DNA of 64,000 nt from Acipenser ruthenus (GCF_902713425.1 NC_081198.1:20443188-20507187); one strand, 5' to 3'; positions 34,001 through 44,941 are shown, numbered from the stretch's first letter. Notes: generated from the sequence alone by a model not told the origin. Numbers and translations: made by a program.

Positions 34001-34487
34001 CCCTCAGAGCACAATTGAAGTCACCTGACACGATGACGGGTACGTTCCCCAGCAGGAGTGGACGCAGCTGTGGAAAAAATTGAACTCTTTCGTTTTGGTT
34101 AGTGGGTGCGTAGACATTGACCAGTCTGAGGGGAGTGTTGTTGTATGTCACATCCACGCTCAGAATTCTACCAGGTTCTACCTCCCTGCTGCTGCGGGAG
34201 GTAATAAATGGGTTTTTAAACAGGATACCTACTCCGTCGGCTCTGGCTATGTTGGAGCCCGACCAGAAGGAGTCCCCCAGGGTCCAACTCTCCTTCAGGT
34301 CCCTATAATCAGGGCTCGACGAAATACCACACTCCTGCAGAAAGATGAGATCTGCTTTCAAGTTAGCTAGATAGTTTAGTACATCAAATCTTTTTTGTGT
34401 CTCCCTGATGCTCCTGACATTAACAGACACACATATCAGGGCCATCAGGGTAGCTAACAAGAAAAGGAGTCGCTGCGTCCACCCCAT
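31044..34487 (-). CDS. Keno K4 ORF2: APE endonuclease-reverse transcriptase (1147 aa, intact)
   Basis: Complete ORF2 protein that nicks the target and reverse-transcribes the element RNA there. The APE-type endonuclease occupies about residues 18-242, with N23, QE52, VYAPT 126-129, GDFN 155-158, SRID to D212 and SDH 233-235, all expected catalytic positions. A linker follows; the reverse transcriptase spans about 460-770 with PGPDG 471-475, D598 in FNLDQEKAFD, QGCPLSP and YMDD 701-704. The C-terminal zinc-knuckle-like motif CX4CX7HX4C uses C1016, C1021, H1029 and C1034. The ATG lies 5 nt after the ORF1 stop; residues 5-20 are hydrophobic, but a secretory role is unlikely. K4 and K5 share CPYAMC where the other copies have CPYAKC. 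Confidence 0.93.
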   Translation of the reverse strand: MGWTQRLLFLLATLMALICVSVNVRSIRETQKRFDVLNYLANLKADLIFLQECGISSSPDYRDLKESWTLGDSFWSGSNIARADGVGILFKNPFITSRSSREVEPGRILSVDVTYNNTPLRLVNVYAPTNQNERVQFFPQLRPLLLGNVPVIVSGDFNCALRDVDRSRPRNDRSSRVVSSVISDFSLCDAGKDLVPPFTWASSSGTSFSRIDLVLHTSSLTKTAVDTQAVFFSDHRLLQVTLQVPQTSQMGSGVWKLNTSLLDDPSIAAAYKSRLVEWTTLRDLFNSPIEWWEMVKIRTKGYFIAAGKRKAKERRAKYKHLNAALQRLSLLQLRGFPVSDEIAQTKLDLSVLCREEQRKVMHNAKVQKMEEDEKCTRFFFQKTREKRHLMSSMLDSRGRIVEDSEGVKKVVENFYRDLYNIKATDDTLIEWFLSQLEPDSVRDDEEEEKDPELTLEELTQAVKTMNTGKTPGPDGIPGEYYHLFWDMLKVHLAEVYRAVYREKRLGPSMRESVITLLHKKGEVKDLRNWRPISLLCVDYKILAKALMLRLQVHLPLVIGPDQACGVPGRSITDILMLTRDILAYSRERNHPLCLFNLDQEKAFDRVSHEYMYKVMDQMKFAPGLREWVKTIYTNISTRVLVNRHLTGKISIQSGVRQGCPLSPLLYVVCIEPLLQAIRRDTNITGFQLPGSNGVQVKTTAYMDDVSLICTNTSSVPRISNILEKYCTATGAVINKSKSEVYVSKNWQVDRELSDMYPVKKDKIKILGLIFENNSSGAQSWTAAINQVRKKIGGWSTRSLTMTGRVLITKSILFPILSYVGKIFPPDRTTKKVVDRIIHRFIWGSKMERVKRATLSKADKKGGKGVPDVVQLTRVQGLTQTIKNIQALDRKVCYMNRFYFATCLRALGLCTIDNTVPYSWDPPLYYRTLRDTIYKLGLDKAKLASWEYKAVTKYLAGSQEIEKVATFSLTQSQKIWENVSHSCLSNVQKDIAWNTVHSAFPTRAFMFRRGLAQVETCPYAMCRKRETPAHIFWECDVAGSVWLSVSVFLNRFADTAKMTAETVLYGPAGGIDTSTAKCVWRVINVVKQILWEGRNVCVYHKQELDTITTTRRAQTLIKDFVILDIRTLGKDKACAEWRIAGLQDVKME

Positions 34488-34492
34488 AGCGA

Positions 34493-36438
34493 CTATGATT
34501 GGGAGGTCGGGACACTCTTCCTACTCTTAGCTCTACGCTTGCTTCGAGGGGGCTTGGGCTTATTTGCAACTCCCATCACCCCTGAGAAGGTACTCACTGC
34601 TGCCTCGTCCAAGAAGGCACCGTCTTTATATGCACAGTACGTGGAGTTGTTGGGGCTATTCAACTCCCCACAAGGTAAGTCTGGTGGAACTTGCTCAGGG
34701 CCCCTCGGAACGTGTGGGTCAGCTTTGTCCTGGGGGGGGGTTATGACAGACAGCATTCTTTGGCTGTTACCGTCTGTTGAATTGGAGCTGTTAGCAGACT
34801 TCTGGCTTACCGCGTCCAGGGGTATTCCCATGTCCTCCAGTGCTGTATCTAGGAGGACCTCTAGGGGGCCCCTGGTTTTGCCCATACAAGGGAGGGGGTC
34901 AAGGATGCTTTGAAGGGAGGCCCTTCGCTTGAAGAGGGTCATTGCTACAGAGGTACTGCTGGTCAGGGAAGGTGTTGACCCCGACCTCTCCCTCGGTGCA
35001 TTAGTGAACACCTCTTCTGCGAGGTGTGCTAGGGTTTGTGCCAACGACTGGGAAGGCTGGCTGGGGATGCCCTGGCTGGCTGCTACCTGCCCACTAGGCG
35101 GCAGTGTAGCCGTCCCACTCGCCTCCGTCTCTGCCTGCGAGGGCAAGACTGGGGACTTTGTGTGGACATTAGCTGGTTTTGGATCTATGGGGGCCACCTG
35201 CAACTTGCTGTCTTTGATCCTGATCTTCTTTCTTTTCCCCCCCTCGTCTCTACCCTTTCTTTTCCCCACCCTCTGCTGGTTCTTCACTCCCTTCCCCTCC
35301 TTCTCACTCTCACTTTCACTGTCGCTTTTGCTTTCCTCCCCCACGGACTCAATCCTTATGGCGTCATAACGAGAGCCGAGGGGGAGTGCTGGCGCTGAGA
35401 GGGCCCTACTCAGGGGGGGGCCGCTGCTGGGTCCGGGCTCCCTCCCTGACTCGTGTTCTGCATCAGAGGAGCTACTGGAGGAGCTAGTGGAGTGGCTGTT
35501 GTACTCTCTCTCTGGGCTGGGGGAAGGGGTCCTCGTAAAACGGGACATGTCTCGGGGGCGGGGGGGTGAGGGGGTGCTGGTGATGATGGTGGTGCTGGAG
35601 TCTGGGTCTTGGATACTGTTGGTGGTGATGTGGACTGATCTTTGTTACTTGCTCCCTCTTCCTGCTCAGGCCTAGGCTTGTTCATGTTTGCCTTGCTGGC
35701 TCTGGCCATGTTGGCATAGGAAGAGGGGCAGTCCTTAAACAGGTGCCCCTTCTTTCCACACAAATTGCACTGCCTCTCTTCTCTGCAGTGGCTGGTCTCG
35801 TGGGGGGCGCCGCAGTTCCTGCACTTGACTACAGTACACGCGGCCGCCAGGTGTCCTAATTCCCCACATTTCCTGCAGAGTTTTGGCATCCCATTATAGA
35901 ATACCAGCCCTCTGTTGGGCCCTAACACTATGGAGTTTGGAATGTGGCGGACGCCTCCAATGCCCGATGGATCAACATTAAGGCGTACCAGCCACTTTCT
36001 GGCTCCTGTCCAAACCCCATCTTCATCTGTAATTTTCCTCCCTTCTGATGACACCCTCCCATAGCGGTTAAGCCATGTTGTAATATCATAGTCGCTAACA
36101 GCCTCATTGAAAAATTGGACAGTAACAACTTTCATTTCTCTGTCTGTCAGTGCATCCACACAAAATTCTTTGTATGGAGCGAGATATTTATTCTCCCCCC
36201 AAAAGGACCACATTTCTTGTAACTTTTGGGGGTTCCTAAAACTGACCTCAAACACTTCCTTAAGCCCTGGCAATTTCACCAAACAATTCAAGTCAGAAGG
36301 GGAAAAACCCATACCCCTCTGAAGAATGGTCCGGCTGAACTCCAGTCTCGTCAGTCCTGGTTCCGTTTCATCTTGCTTGTTTCTTGTGAAGCGCACCGCA
36401 TTGTGCCTCCTGGTTTCCTGGGTTGGCCGGAACGCCAT
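34493..36438 (-). pseudogene. Keno K4 ORF1, one frameshift
   Basis: N-terminal frame 36438-35410 (342 aa) and C-terminal frame 35548-34493 (351 aa) overlap. The single difference from the open K6 version is 5 rather than 6 C (sense strand) near 35573. The second homopolymer is 9 as in K6, so the C-terminal frame reaches the normal stop 5 nt before ORF2. A slippage or programmed shift at this run cannot be excluded. Confidence 0.85.
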
Positions 36439-37471
36439 CCTTCAGCTGGCTCCTCCGATTGGGGTGGGAGAAGCCTCTGGACGTCCGGGTTGTCTCTCTC
36501 TACGGAAAAGAGACAACGTAAGCAGCAAATCTGGGCAGTTGAAGGAACTATTACTTTAGTCCCTGAGGAGATGGTCGCCTCGCAAGAGGGACCCCCTCCC
36601 CAGGTGAACGGTGTCCTTCCCTGGCGGAGTAGGGGGCGCTGCTTGGCACCGAGACCACGTAGGAAGAATCGTGGCTGTGACGCCTCCTCGGGGTCCGGGG
36701 CCGCCCTCTGCTCCTCCCAGATGGCGCCCTCTGCTGGGCGCCTGCTGCTCTCTCGGTCTGGATCTCGATTACAATCAAGGGCTGGGGATGAGGTCGTCTA
36801 GGTCATCAAAGGGTCCTCAAAGGTCGTCTGGATGGTAGGTCCTCCTTCTCTCTAACTCCAGGAACGTCTGGAAAAGCCGGAACAGCCTGAAAAAGAAAAA
36901 AACGGGAACCGCCTGAAAAAGAAAAAACTGCTCTCAACAGTCAACAAAATCTTGAAAGACCCTCGGCCTGGATTGGGCAAGCCAAAACCAGACTGAGCAT
37001 TAGTCTTCCAAAAAGTTGCCGAGCTGAAGAAAGCCAGTCAAAAATAAAAAAAATTCTGTTCCTCCTCACCCGAACAAACCTCTCACAGACCCTCGGAGGG
37101 AGCGGGCAATGCCACTACCCTCTAAACCTTAGTCTTAGAAAGATTTATTCGAACTGAAGAGAAGCCAGAGTATATGGCTGGCTAAGAAGGACCTGGCATA
37201 GGGACATGTTCCACCACACTTGTCTGGTTAGCTGCATGCTCCCAGGAAACAAACTGCTGCTGTCTACATCATCACCACATGTGAATAAAAGAAAGAAAGA
37301 CAGCAAGAAAGAAAGAGAGAAAGAAAAAGAAAGAAAGAAAGAGAGAAAGAAAAAAAAAGAAGTAAAACGGCGGGAAAACTTGCATCAACACTGGCACTCT
37401 CCCTCCAGCAGGGGTAGACAAAATGCTCACAGGAGAGATCCAGATCTGACTTTGACCAACGTTAGAGAAAG

Positions 37472-37658
37472 GTGTGCACCGTTCCCGGAGGTACTGCAAT
37501 ACCGGGCCGATGCGTGGAGTGGACGGAGCAAGCCCCTGTTCCATCTCCCGATTCCAAAAATCAATTTAATATATGGTCCAATGATAGGGGACGTATCAGA
37601 TATTAAACTGATAGAACAGATACTACACTTGATCTTAGCCAAAAGGCCGAGAAGCGAT
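37472..37658 (-). ncRNA. RNU2: U2 snRNA, copy 20 (variant, probably impaired)
   Basis: 187 nt: one base is missing just downstream of the branch-point region (plus strand actgatagaac) and two are changed at the gtccaatgat site of stem II. The promoter box and 3' box remain. It may be a decaying copy. Confidence 0.85.
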
Positions 37659-38259
37659 GGCGACTTGGCCCTTGCCCGGGGCCCCCCAGCCCGGACGGCA
37701 CAGGGGGATTCAAAGGTGGGTGCAAAATTTCAAGCACAAGCAGACCCTAAAAAAACGGGCTGCTGCTTCCAGAGGGGAAATGTGCAATTTAAGCAGGAGA
37801 AAACAAAACAAAGCAAAAACACACACATAACACCAAAAACAAAACATAAACTGGCGGAGTGCGTCTTACAAATAGTCATGCCAAGCTGCTATGCTGTGCA
37901 AGGTGCCTTGGGTAACTACAACTGTGCCTCGCTGGCTGGCTGGCTTGCTAAAAAGGTCCTGGCATAGGGACATGTTCCACCACACTTGTCTGGTTAGCTG
38001 CATGCTCCCAGGAAACAACCTGCTGCTGTCTACATCATCACCACATGTGAATAAAAGAAAGAAAGACAGCAAGAAAGAAAGAGAGAAAGAAAGAGAGAAA
38101 GAGAGAAAGAAAGAGAGAAAGAAAGAAAGAGAGAAAGAAAAAAAAAGAAGTAAAACGGCGGGAAAACTTGCATCAACACTGGCACTCTCCCTCCAGCAGG
38201 GGTAGACAAAATGCTCACAGGAGAGATCCAGATCTGACTTTGACCAACGTTAGAGAAAG

Positions 38260-38447
38260 GTGTGCACCGTTCACGGAGGTACTGCAATACCGGGCCGATG
38301 AGTGGAGTGGACGGAGCAAGCCCCTGTTCCATCTCCCGATTCCAAAAATCAATTTAATATATGGTCCCCTGATAGCGGACGTATCAGATATTAAACTGAT
38401 AAGAACAGATACTACACTTGATCTTAGCCAAAAGGCAGAGAAGCGAT
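38260..38447 (-). ncRNA. RNU2: U2 snRNA, copy 21 (at least four substitutions)
   Basis: Full-length but with changes at gttcacgg, gatgagtgg, gatagcgg and aggcagag (plus strand), spread over stems I, II and IV. Several hit normally invariant bases. It is probably a non-functional or poorly functional U2. Confidence 0.85.
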
Positions 38448-39545
38448 GGCGACTTGGCCCTTGCCCGGGGCCCCCCAGCCCGGACGGCACAGGGGGATTC
38501 AAAGGTGGGTGCAAAATTTCAACCACAAGCAGACCCCAAAAAAACGGGCTGCTGCTTCCAGAGGGGAAATGTGCAATTTAAGCAGGAGACAACAAAACAA
38601 AGCAAAAACACACACATAACACCAAAAACAAAACATAAACTGGCGGAGTGCGTCTTACAAATAGTCATGCCAAGCTGCTATGCTGTGCAAGGTGCCTTGG
38701 GTAACTACAACTGTGCCTCGCTGGCTGGCTGGCTTGCTAAGAAGGTCCTGGCATAGGGACATGTTCCACCACACTTGTCTGGTTAGCTGCATGCTCCCAG
38801 GAAACAAACTGCTGCTGTCTACATCATCACCACATGTGAATAAAAGAAAGAAAGACAGCAAGAAAGAAAGAGAGAAAGAAAGAGAGAAAGAGAGAAAGAA
38901 AGAGAGAAAGAGATTTTACATTTTTTACATTTACACCCATTCGTTTTTTTCATTCATTTTACATTTCTTTTAAAGATGACATTCATGCATACAGACATAT
39001 ATTTTGTTTTAAAAGCATTTAAAATACATTTAAAAACACCAAGACAATTGTGCTTTGTACATGGTTAAAACAGACACAGATTAAAATCAACATGAAAAAA
39101 ACCTGTGCTGCTTTAAAAGTGACTGGAAAAAAAGAACCATCTATAAAAAACCAGTGTTTGTGAGGGCCGGGGAGTGCTCTCTAAAAAAGTTCAAAAGTGA
39201 ACATAAAACTAGATCTAAAACAGGGACAGGGGAAAAGGGACAGTGTATAAAACAGTGAGTTAAAATTCTAAAATTTTAAAACACTTAAAATGTAACTTTT
39301 AATAGTTTACATTAAAAATCTTAAAGATACATAAAACAAAACAAAACAAAATCAAATAAAACATTCAACGTAAATCAAATAAAAGTCCATAAAACTGAAA
39401 CAAAAGACTACATAAAACCAGGGCACCGTTGAGAAACGGTCATGCCAGCTAAAAAGGGCGGAATGCTGGCATGACAAAATAAATAAAAGGCTTAGCGGTG
39501 CCCCGTAGTCCCGCTCCTAGGAGCTAGCGGTTCCAGTTTTTTCCT

Positions 39546-42500
39546 TTATTCCATCTTCACGTCCTGAAGTCCGGCGATCCTCCACTCCGCGCAGGCCTTG
39601 TCCTTCCCGAGGGTCCGGATGTCCAGAATTACAAAGTCCTTGATAAGAGTTTGTGCCCTTCTGGTCGTGGTGATAGTGTCTAGCTCCTGCTTGTGATAGA
39701 CACAGACGTTACGGCCTTCCCACAGGATCTGCTTGACAACATTGATGACACGCCAAACGCACTTAGCTGTGCTGGTATCGATTCCTCCCGCAGGCCCATA
39801 GAGCACAGTCTCAGCGGTCATCTTGGCCGTGTCAGCAAACCTGTTTAGGAAGACAGAGACAGAGAGCCAGACACTGCCAGCCACATCACACTCCCAGAAG
39901 ATATGGGCTGGTGTTTCTCTCTTGCGGCACATTGCATAGGGGCATGTTTCTACTTGGGCTAGTCCCCTCCTGAACATGAACGCTCGAGTGGGGAGTGCAC
40001 TGTGGACGGTGTTCCATGCTATATCCTTCTGGACATTACTGAGGCAGCTGTGAGACACATTCTCCCAGATTTTTTGGCTTTGGGTGAGGGAGAAAGTAGC
40101 TACTTTTTCAATTTCCTGGGAACCGGCAAGATATTTAGTTACAGCCTTGTATTCCCAGGAGGCCAATTTTGCTTTATCTAAGCCCAATTTATATATAGTG
40201 TCCCTTAAGGTTCTATAATACAATGGGGGGTCCCAGGAGTACGGCACGGTGTTATCAATAGTGCAGAGGCCCAAGGCCCTGAGACAGGTGGCAAAATAGA
40301 AACGATTCATGTAACATACCTTCCTGTCCAGGGCCTGGATGTTCTTGATAGTTTGCGTGAGCCCCTGCACTCGGGTGAGCTGCACAACGTCCGGGACCCC
40401 CTTACCTCCCTTCTTGTCGGCTTTACTCAGGGTGGCTTGCTTTACCCTCTCCATCTTGCTGCCCCAGATAAAGCGGTGGATAATGCGGTCCACCACTTTT
40501 TTGGTGGTCCTGTCTGGGGGAAAGATTTTTCCTACATAAGAGAGGATGGGGAACAGTATAGACTTGGTTATTAATACTCTACCCGTCATTGTTAAGGATC
40601 TTGTGCTCCATCCGCCAATCTTTTTACGGACCTGGTTAATGGCCGCCGTCCAGCTCTGGGCCCCCGAGCTATTGTTCTCGAAAATGAGGCCCAGAATCTT
40701 GATTTTGTCCTTTTTGACAGGGTACATGTCCGACAGTTCCCTATCTACCTGCCAATTTTTAGACACGTAGACTTCGCTCTTGGACTTATTAATCACTGCC
40801 CCGGTCGCCGTGCAGTACTTCTCAAGGATATTACTAATCCGAGGTACCGACGATGTGTTGGTGCAAATGAGTGACACATCGTCCATATATGCTGTTGTTT
40901 TGACCTGGACCCCGTTGGATCCAGGCAGCTGGAAACCAGTTATATTGGTATCCCTACGAATTGCCTGCAGGAGGGGTTCAATGCACACGACATATAGCAG
41001 TGGGGATAGTGGGCAACCCTGTCTGACCCCTGACTGGATAGATATTTTACCAGTCAGGTGCCTGTTCACCAAGACTCGGGTACTAATGTTTGTATATATG
41101 GTTTTAACCCACTCCCTAAGTCCAGGAGCCAATTTCATCTGGTCCATCACTTTGTACATATATTCATGGCTTACCCTATCGAACGCCTTCTCCTGGTCAA
41201 GGTTGAACAGGCAGAGGGGATGGTTCCGTTCTCTAGAATAAGCCAGAATGTCCCTTGTTAACATTAAAATATCCGTGATGGACCTCCCTGGGACGCCACA
41301 AGCCTGGTCGGGGCCAATGACCAAAGGGAGGTGTACTTGTAGCCGGAGCATCAGAGCTTTGGCTAGTATCTTGTAATCCACGCAAAGGAGGCTGATTGGG
41401 CGCCAATTCCGTAGATCTTTAACTTCCCCTTTCTTATGAAGGAGAGTAATTACACTCTCCCGCATAGAAGGGCCCAACCGCTTCTCCCTGTAGACCGCTC
41501 TGTAGACCTCCGCTAAATGGACTTTTAGCATGTCCCAAAAAAGATGGTAATACTCACCCGGGATGCCATCTGGACCTGGCGTCTTACCGGTGTTCATGGT
41601 CTTAACCGCCTGGGTGAGCTCCTCCAGCGTGAGTTCTGGGTCCTTCTCCTCCTCCTCGTCGTCCCGCACTGAGTCAGGCTCCAACTGGCTCAGGAACCAC
41701 TCTATCAGGGTGTCATCTGTAGCTTTGATGTTATATAGGTCCCTATAGAAGTTCTCTACCACTTTTTTCACTCCCTCACTATCCTCTACTATCCTCCCCC
41801 TGCTGTCGAGCATGGAGGACATCAAGTGCCGCTTCTCCCTCGTTTTCTGGAAGAAGAAGCGAGTACACTTTTCGTCTTCCTCCATTTTTTGCACTTTTGC
41901 ATTGTGCATGACCTTTCGTTGTTCCTCCCTACAAAGCACTGAAAGATCTAGCTTGGTCTGGGCTATCTCGTCGCTTACAGGGAACCCCCGAAGCTGAAGC
42001 AGGCTCAGATGCTGGAGGGCAGCATTCAGGTGTTTATATTTGGCCCTCCTTTCTTTTGCTTTCCTCTTGCCTGCTGCTATGAAATAACCCTTAGTTCTGA
42101 TTTTGACCATCTCCCACCACTCTATAGGGGAGTTGAATAGGTCACGCAAAGTGGTCCACTCAACAAGCCTGCTCTTATAGGCTGCAGCTATGGAGGGGTC
42201 ATCGAGTAAGGAGGTGTTTAATTTCCAAACCCCTGACCCCATCTGGGAGGTCTGAGGGACCTGCAATGTTACCTGCAGGAGCCTATATTCAGAGAAGAAG
42301 ACGGCCTGGGTGTCTACTGCCGTCTTCGTAAGGGAGCTGGTATGCAGGACGAGATCTATACGGGAGAAGGAGGTCCCAGATGAGCTCACCCAGGTAAAGG
42401 GAGGCACCAGGTCCTTACCTGCATCACACAGGGAGAAATCAGATATTACGGAGGACAAAACTCTACTAGAGCGGTCGTTGCGTGGCCTGCTCCGGTCTAC

Positions 42501-42989
42501 GTCCCTCAGAGCACAATTGAAGTCACCTGACACGATGACGGGTACGTTCCCCAGCAGGAGTGGACGCAGCTGTGGAAAAAATTGAACTCTTTCGTTTTGG
42601 TTAGTGGGTGCGTAGACATTGACCAGTCTGAGGGGAGTGTTGTTGTATGTCACATCCACGCTCAGAATTCTACCAGGTTCTACCTCCCTGCTGCTGCGGG
42701 AGGTAATAAATGGGTTTTTAAACAGGATACCTACTCCGTCGGCTCTGGCTATGTTGGAGCCCGACCAGAAGGAGTCCCCCAGGGTCCAACTCTCCTTCAG
42801 GTCCCTATAATCAGGGCTCGACGAAATACCACACTCCTGCAGAAAGATGAGATCTGCTTTCAAGTTAGCTAGATAGTTTAGTACATCAAATCTTTTTTGT
42901 GTCTCCCTGATGCTCCTGACATTAACAGACACACATATCAGGGCCATCAGGGTAGCTAACAAGAAAAGGAGTCGCTGCGTCCACCCCAT
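39546..42989 (-). CDS. Keno K5 ORF2 (1147 aa, open, endonuclease motif altered)
   Basis: Same length and domains as K4 ORF2, with no stop or frameshift. However the endonuclease SDH motif (233-235) reads SEY: the catalytic Asp and His are replaced by Glu and Tyr through two adjacent base changes near 42288-42289. The equivalent His of human APE1 (H309) is essential in the family, so nicking is probably lost although RT (D598, YMDD 701-704) looks intact. Also F620L and R850Q relative to K4. Confidence 0.92.
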   Translation of the reverse strand: MGWTQRLLFLLATLMALICVSVNVRSIRETQKRFDVLNYLANLKADLIFLQECGISSSPDYRDLKESWTLGDSFWSGSNIARADGVGILFKNPFITSRSSREVEPGRILSVDVTYNNTPLRLVNVYAPTNQNERVQFFPQLRPLLLGNVPVIVSGDFNCALRDVDRSRPRNDRSSRVLSSVISDFSLCDAGKDLVPPFTWVSSSGTSFSRIDLVLHTSSLTKTAVDTQAVFFSEYRLLQVTLQVPQTSQMGSGVWKLNTSLLDDPSIAAAYKSRLVEWTTLRDLFNSPIEWWEMVKIRTKGYFIAAGKRKAKERRAKYKHLNAALQHLSLLQLRGFPVSDEIAQTKLDLSVLCREEQRKVMHNAKVQKMEEDEKCTRFFFQKTREKRHLMSSMLDSRGRIVEDSEGVKKVVENFYRDLYNIKATDDTLIEWFLSQLEPDSVRDDEEEEKDPELTLEELTQAVKTMNTGKTPGPDGIPGEYYHLFWDMLKVHLAEVYRAVYREKRLGPSMRESVITLLHKKGEVKDLRNWRPISLLCVDYKILAKALMLRLQVHLPLVIGPDQACGVPGRSITDILMLTRDILAYSRERNHPLCLFNLDQEKAFDRVSHEYMYKVMDQMKLAPGLREWVKTIYTNISTRVLVNRHLTGKISIQSGVRQGCPLSPLLYVVCIEPLLQAIRRDTNITGFQLPGSNGVQVKTTAYMDDVSLICTNTSSVPRISNILEKYCTATGAVINKSKSEVYVSKNWQVDRELSDMYPVKKDKIKILGLIFENNSSGAQSWTAAINQVRKKIGGWSTRSLTMTGRVLITKSILFPILSYVGKIFPPDRTTKKVVDRIIHRFIWGSKMERVKQATLSKADKKGGKGVPDVVQLTRVQGLTQTIKNIQALDRKVCYMNRFYFATCLRALGLCTIDNTVPYSWDPPLYYRTLRDTIYKLGLDKAKLASWEYKAVTKYLAGSQEIEKVATFSLTQSQKIWENVSHSCLSNVQKDIAWNTVHSALPTRAFMFRRGLAQVETCPYAMCRKRETPAHIFWECDVAGSVWLSVSVFLNRFADTAKMTAETVLYGPAGGIDTSTAKCVWRVINVVKQILWEGRNVCVYHKQELDTITTTRRAQTLIKDFVILDIRTLGKDKACAEWRIAGLQDVKME

Positions 42990-42994
42990 AGCGA

Positions 42995-44941
42995 CTATGA
43001 TTGGGAGGTCGGGACACTCTTCCTACTCTTAGCTCTACGCTTGCTTCGAGGGGGCTTGGGCTTATTTGCAACTCCCATCACCCCTGAGAAGGTACTCACT
43101 GCTGCCTCGTCCAAGAAGGCACCGTCTTTATATGCACAGTACGTGGAGTTGTTGGGGCTATTCAACTCCCCACAAGGTAAGTCTGGTGGAACTTGCTCAG
43201 GGCCCCTCGGAACGTGTGGGTCAGCTTTGTCCTGGGGGGGGGGTTATGACAGACAGCATTCTTTGGTTGTTACCGTCTGTTGAATTGGAGCTGTTAGCAG
43301 ACTTCTGGCTTACCGCGTCCAGGGGTATTCCCATGTCCTCCAGTGCTGTATCTAGGAGGACCTCTAGGGGGCCCCTGGTTTTGCCCATACAAGGGAGGGG
43401 GTCAAGGATGCTTTGAAGGGAGGCCCTTCGCTTGAAGAGGGTCATTGCTACAGAGGTACTGCTGGTCAGGGAAGGTGTTGACCCCGACCTCTCCCTCGGT
43501 GCATTAGTGAACACCTCTTCTGCGAGGTGTGCTAGGGTTTGTGCCAACGACTGGGAAGGCTGGCTGGGGATGCCCTGGCTGGCTGCTACCTGCCCACTAG
43601 GCGGCAGTGTAGCCGTCCCACTCGCCTCCGTCTCTGCCTGCGAGGGCAAGACTGGGGACTTTGTGTGGACATTAGCTGGTTTTGGATCTATGGGGGCCAC
43701 CTGCAACTTGCTGTCTTTGATCCTGATCTTCTTTCTTTTCCCCCCCTCGTCTCTACCCTTTCTTTTCCCCACCCTCTGCTGGTTCTTCACTCCCTTCCCC
43801 TCCTTCTCACTCTCACTTTCACTGTCGCTTTTGCTTTCCTCCCCCACGGACTCAATCCTTATGGCGTCATAACGAGAGCCGAGGGGGAGTGCTGGCGCTG
43901 AGAGGGCCCTACTCAGGGGGGGGCCGCTGCTGGGTCCGGGCTCCCTCCCTGACTCGTGTTCTGCATCAGAGGAGCTACTGTTGGAGCTAGTGGAGTGGCT
44001 GTTGTACTCTCTCTCTGGGCTGGGGGAAGGGGTCCTCGTAAAACGGGACATGTCTCGGGGGCGGGGGGGTGAGGGGGTGCTGGTGATGATGGTGGTGCTG
44101 GAGTCTGGGTCTTGGATACTGTTGGTGGTGATGTGGACTGATCTTTGTTACTTGCTCCCTCTTCCTGCTCAGGCCTAGGCTTGTTCATGTTTGCCTTGCT
44201 GGCTCTGGCCATGTTGGCATAGGAAGAGGGGCAGTCCTTAAACAGGTGCCCCTTCTTTCCACACAAATTGCACTGCCTCTCTTCTCTGCAGTGGCTGGTC
44301 TCGTGGGGGGCGCCGCAGTTCCTGCACTTGACTACAGTACACGCGGCCGTCAGGTGTCCTAATTCCCCACATTTCCTGCAGAGTTTTGGCATCCCATTAT
44401 AGAATACCAGCCCTCTGTTGGGCCCTAACACTATGGAGTTTGGAATGTGGCGGACGCCTCCAATGCCCGATGGATCAACATTAAGGCGTACCAGCCACTT
44501 TCTGGCTCCTGTCCAAACCCCATCTTCATCTGTAATTTTCCTCCCTTCTGATGACACCCTCCCATAGCGGTTAAGCCATGTTGTAATATCATAGTCGCTA
44601 ACAGCCTCATTGAAAAATTGGACAGTAACAACTTTCATTTCTCTGTCTGTCAGTGCATCCACACAAAATTCTTTGTATGGAGCGAGATATTTATTCTCCC
44701 CCCAAAAGGACCACATTTCTTGTAACTTTTGGGGGTTCCTAAAACTGACCTCAAACACTTCCTTAAGCCCTGGCAATTTCACCAAACAATTCAAGTCAGA
44801 AGGGGAAAAACCCATACCCCTCTGAAGAATGGTCCGGCTGAACTCTAGTCTCGTCAGTCCTGGTTCCGTTTCATCTTGCTTGTTTCTTGTGAAGCGCACC
44901 GCATTGTGCCTCCTGGTTTCCTGGGTTGGCCGGAACGCCAT
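42995..44941 (-). pseudogene. Keno K5 ORF1, frameshifted
   Basis: 342-codon N-terminal frame (44941-43913) with the CCHC knuckles (first knuckle GHLTAAC in place of GHLAAAC). The C-terminal frame (44051-43221) is displaced by the 5-C run and ends early at a run of 10 G (plus strand) near 43234-43243. Confidence 0.85.

Larger units (their letters stand above)
30393..37173 (-). mobile_element. Keno-like LINE, copy K4 (full length, intact ORF2)
   Basis: Full-length: 3' UTR 30393-31043, ORF2 31044-34487, ORF1 region 34493-36438, 5' UTR 36439-37173. It has the best-preserved ORF2 in the window, but ORF1 is shifted at the 5-C run. The 5' UTR monomers start at the same 130-bp spacing as in K1, and the 26-bp duplication is present with one change (AACAGCC in place of AACCGCC). 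Confidence 0.9.
37174..38909 (-). repeat. U2 array block E (two diverged units; Keno K5 joins in the microsatellite)
   Basis: Holds U2 copies 20 and 21, the most diverged copies in the window, and ends inside the GA-rich microsatellite of a third unit (about 38841-38909) where K5 begins directly. No U2 remnant flanks the K5 3' end. Confidence 0.92.

Noticed and set aside
34436-34487. Signal peptide at the start of ORF2
   Set aside because: The hydrophobic N-terminus runs straight into the first endonuclease strand (SVNVRS); secretion makes no sense for this protein.
34493-35548. Independent serine-rich, lysine-rich host protein
   Set aside because: It is continuous with ORF1 in K6 and is only separated in other copies by a one-base run difference.
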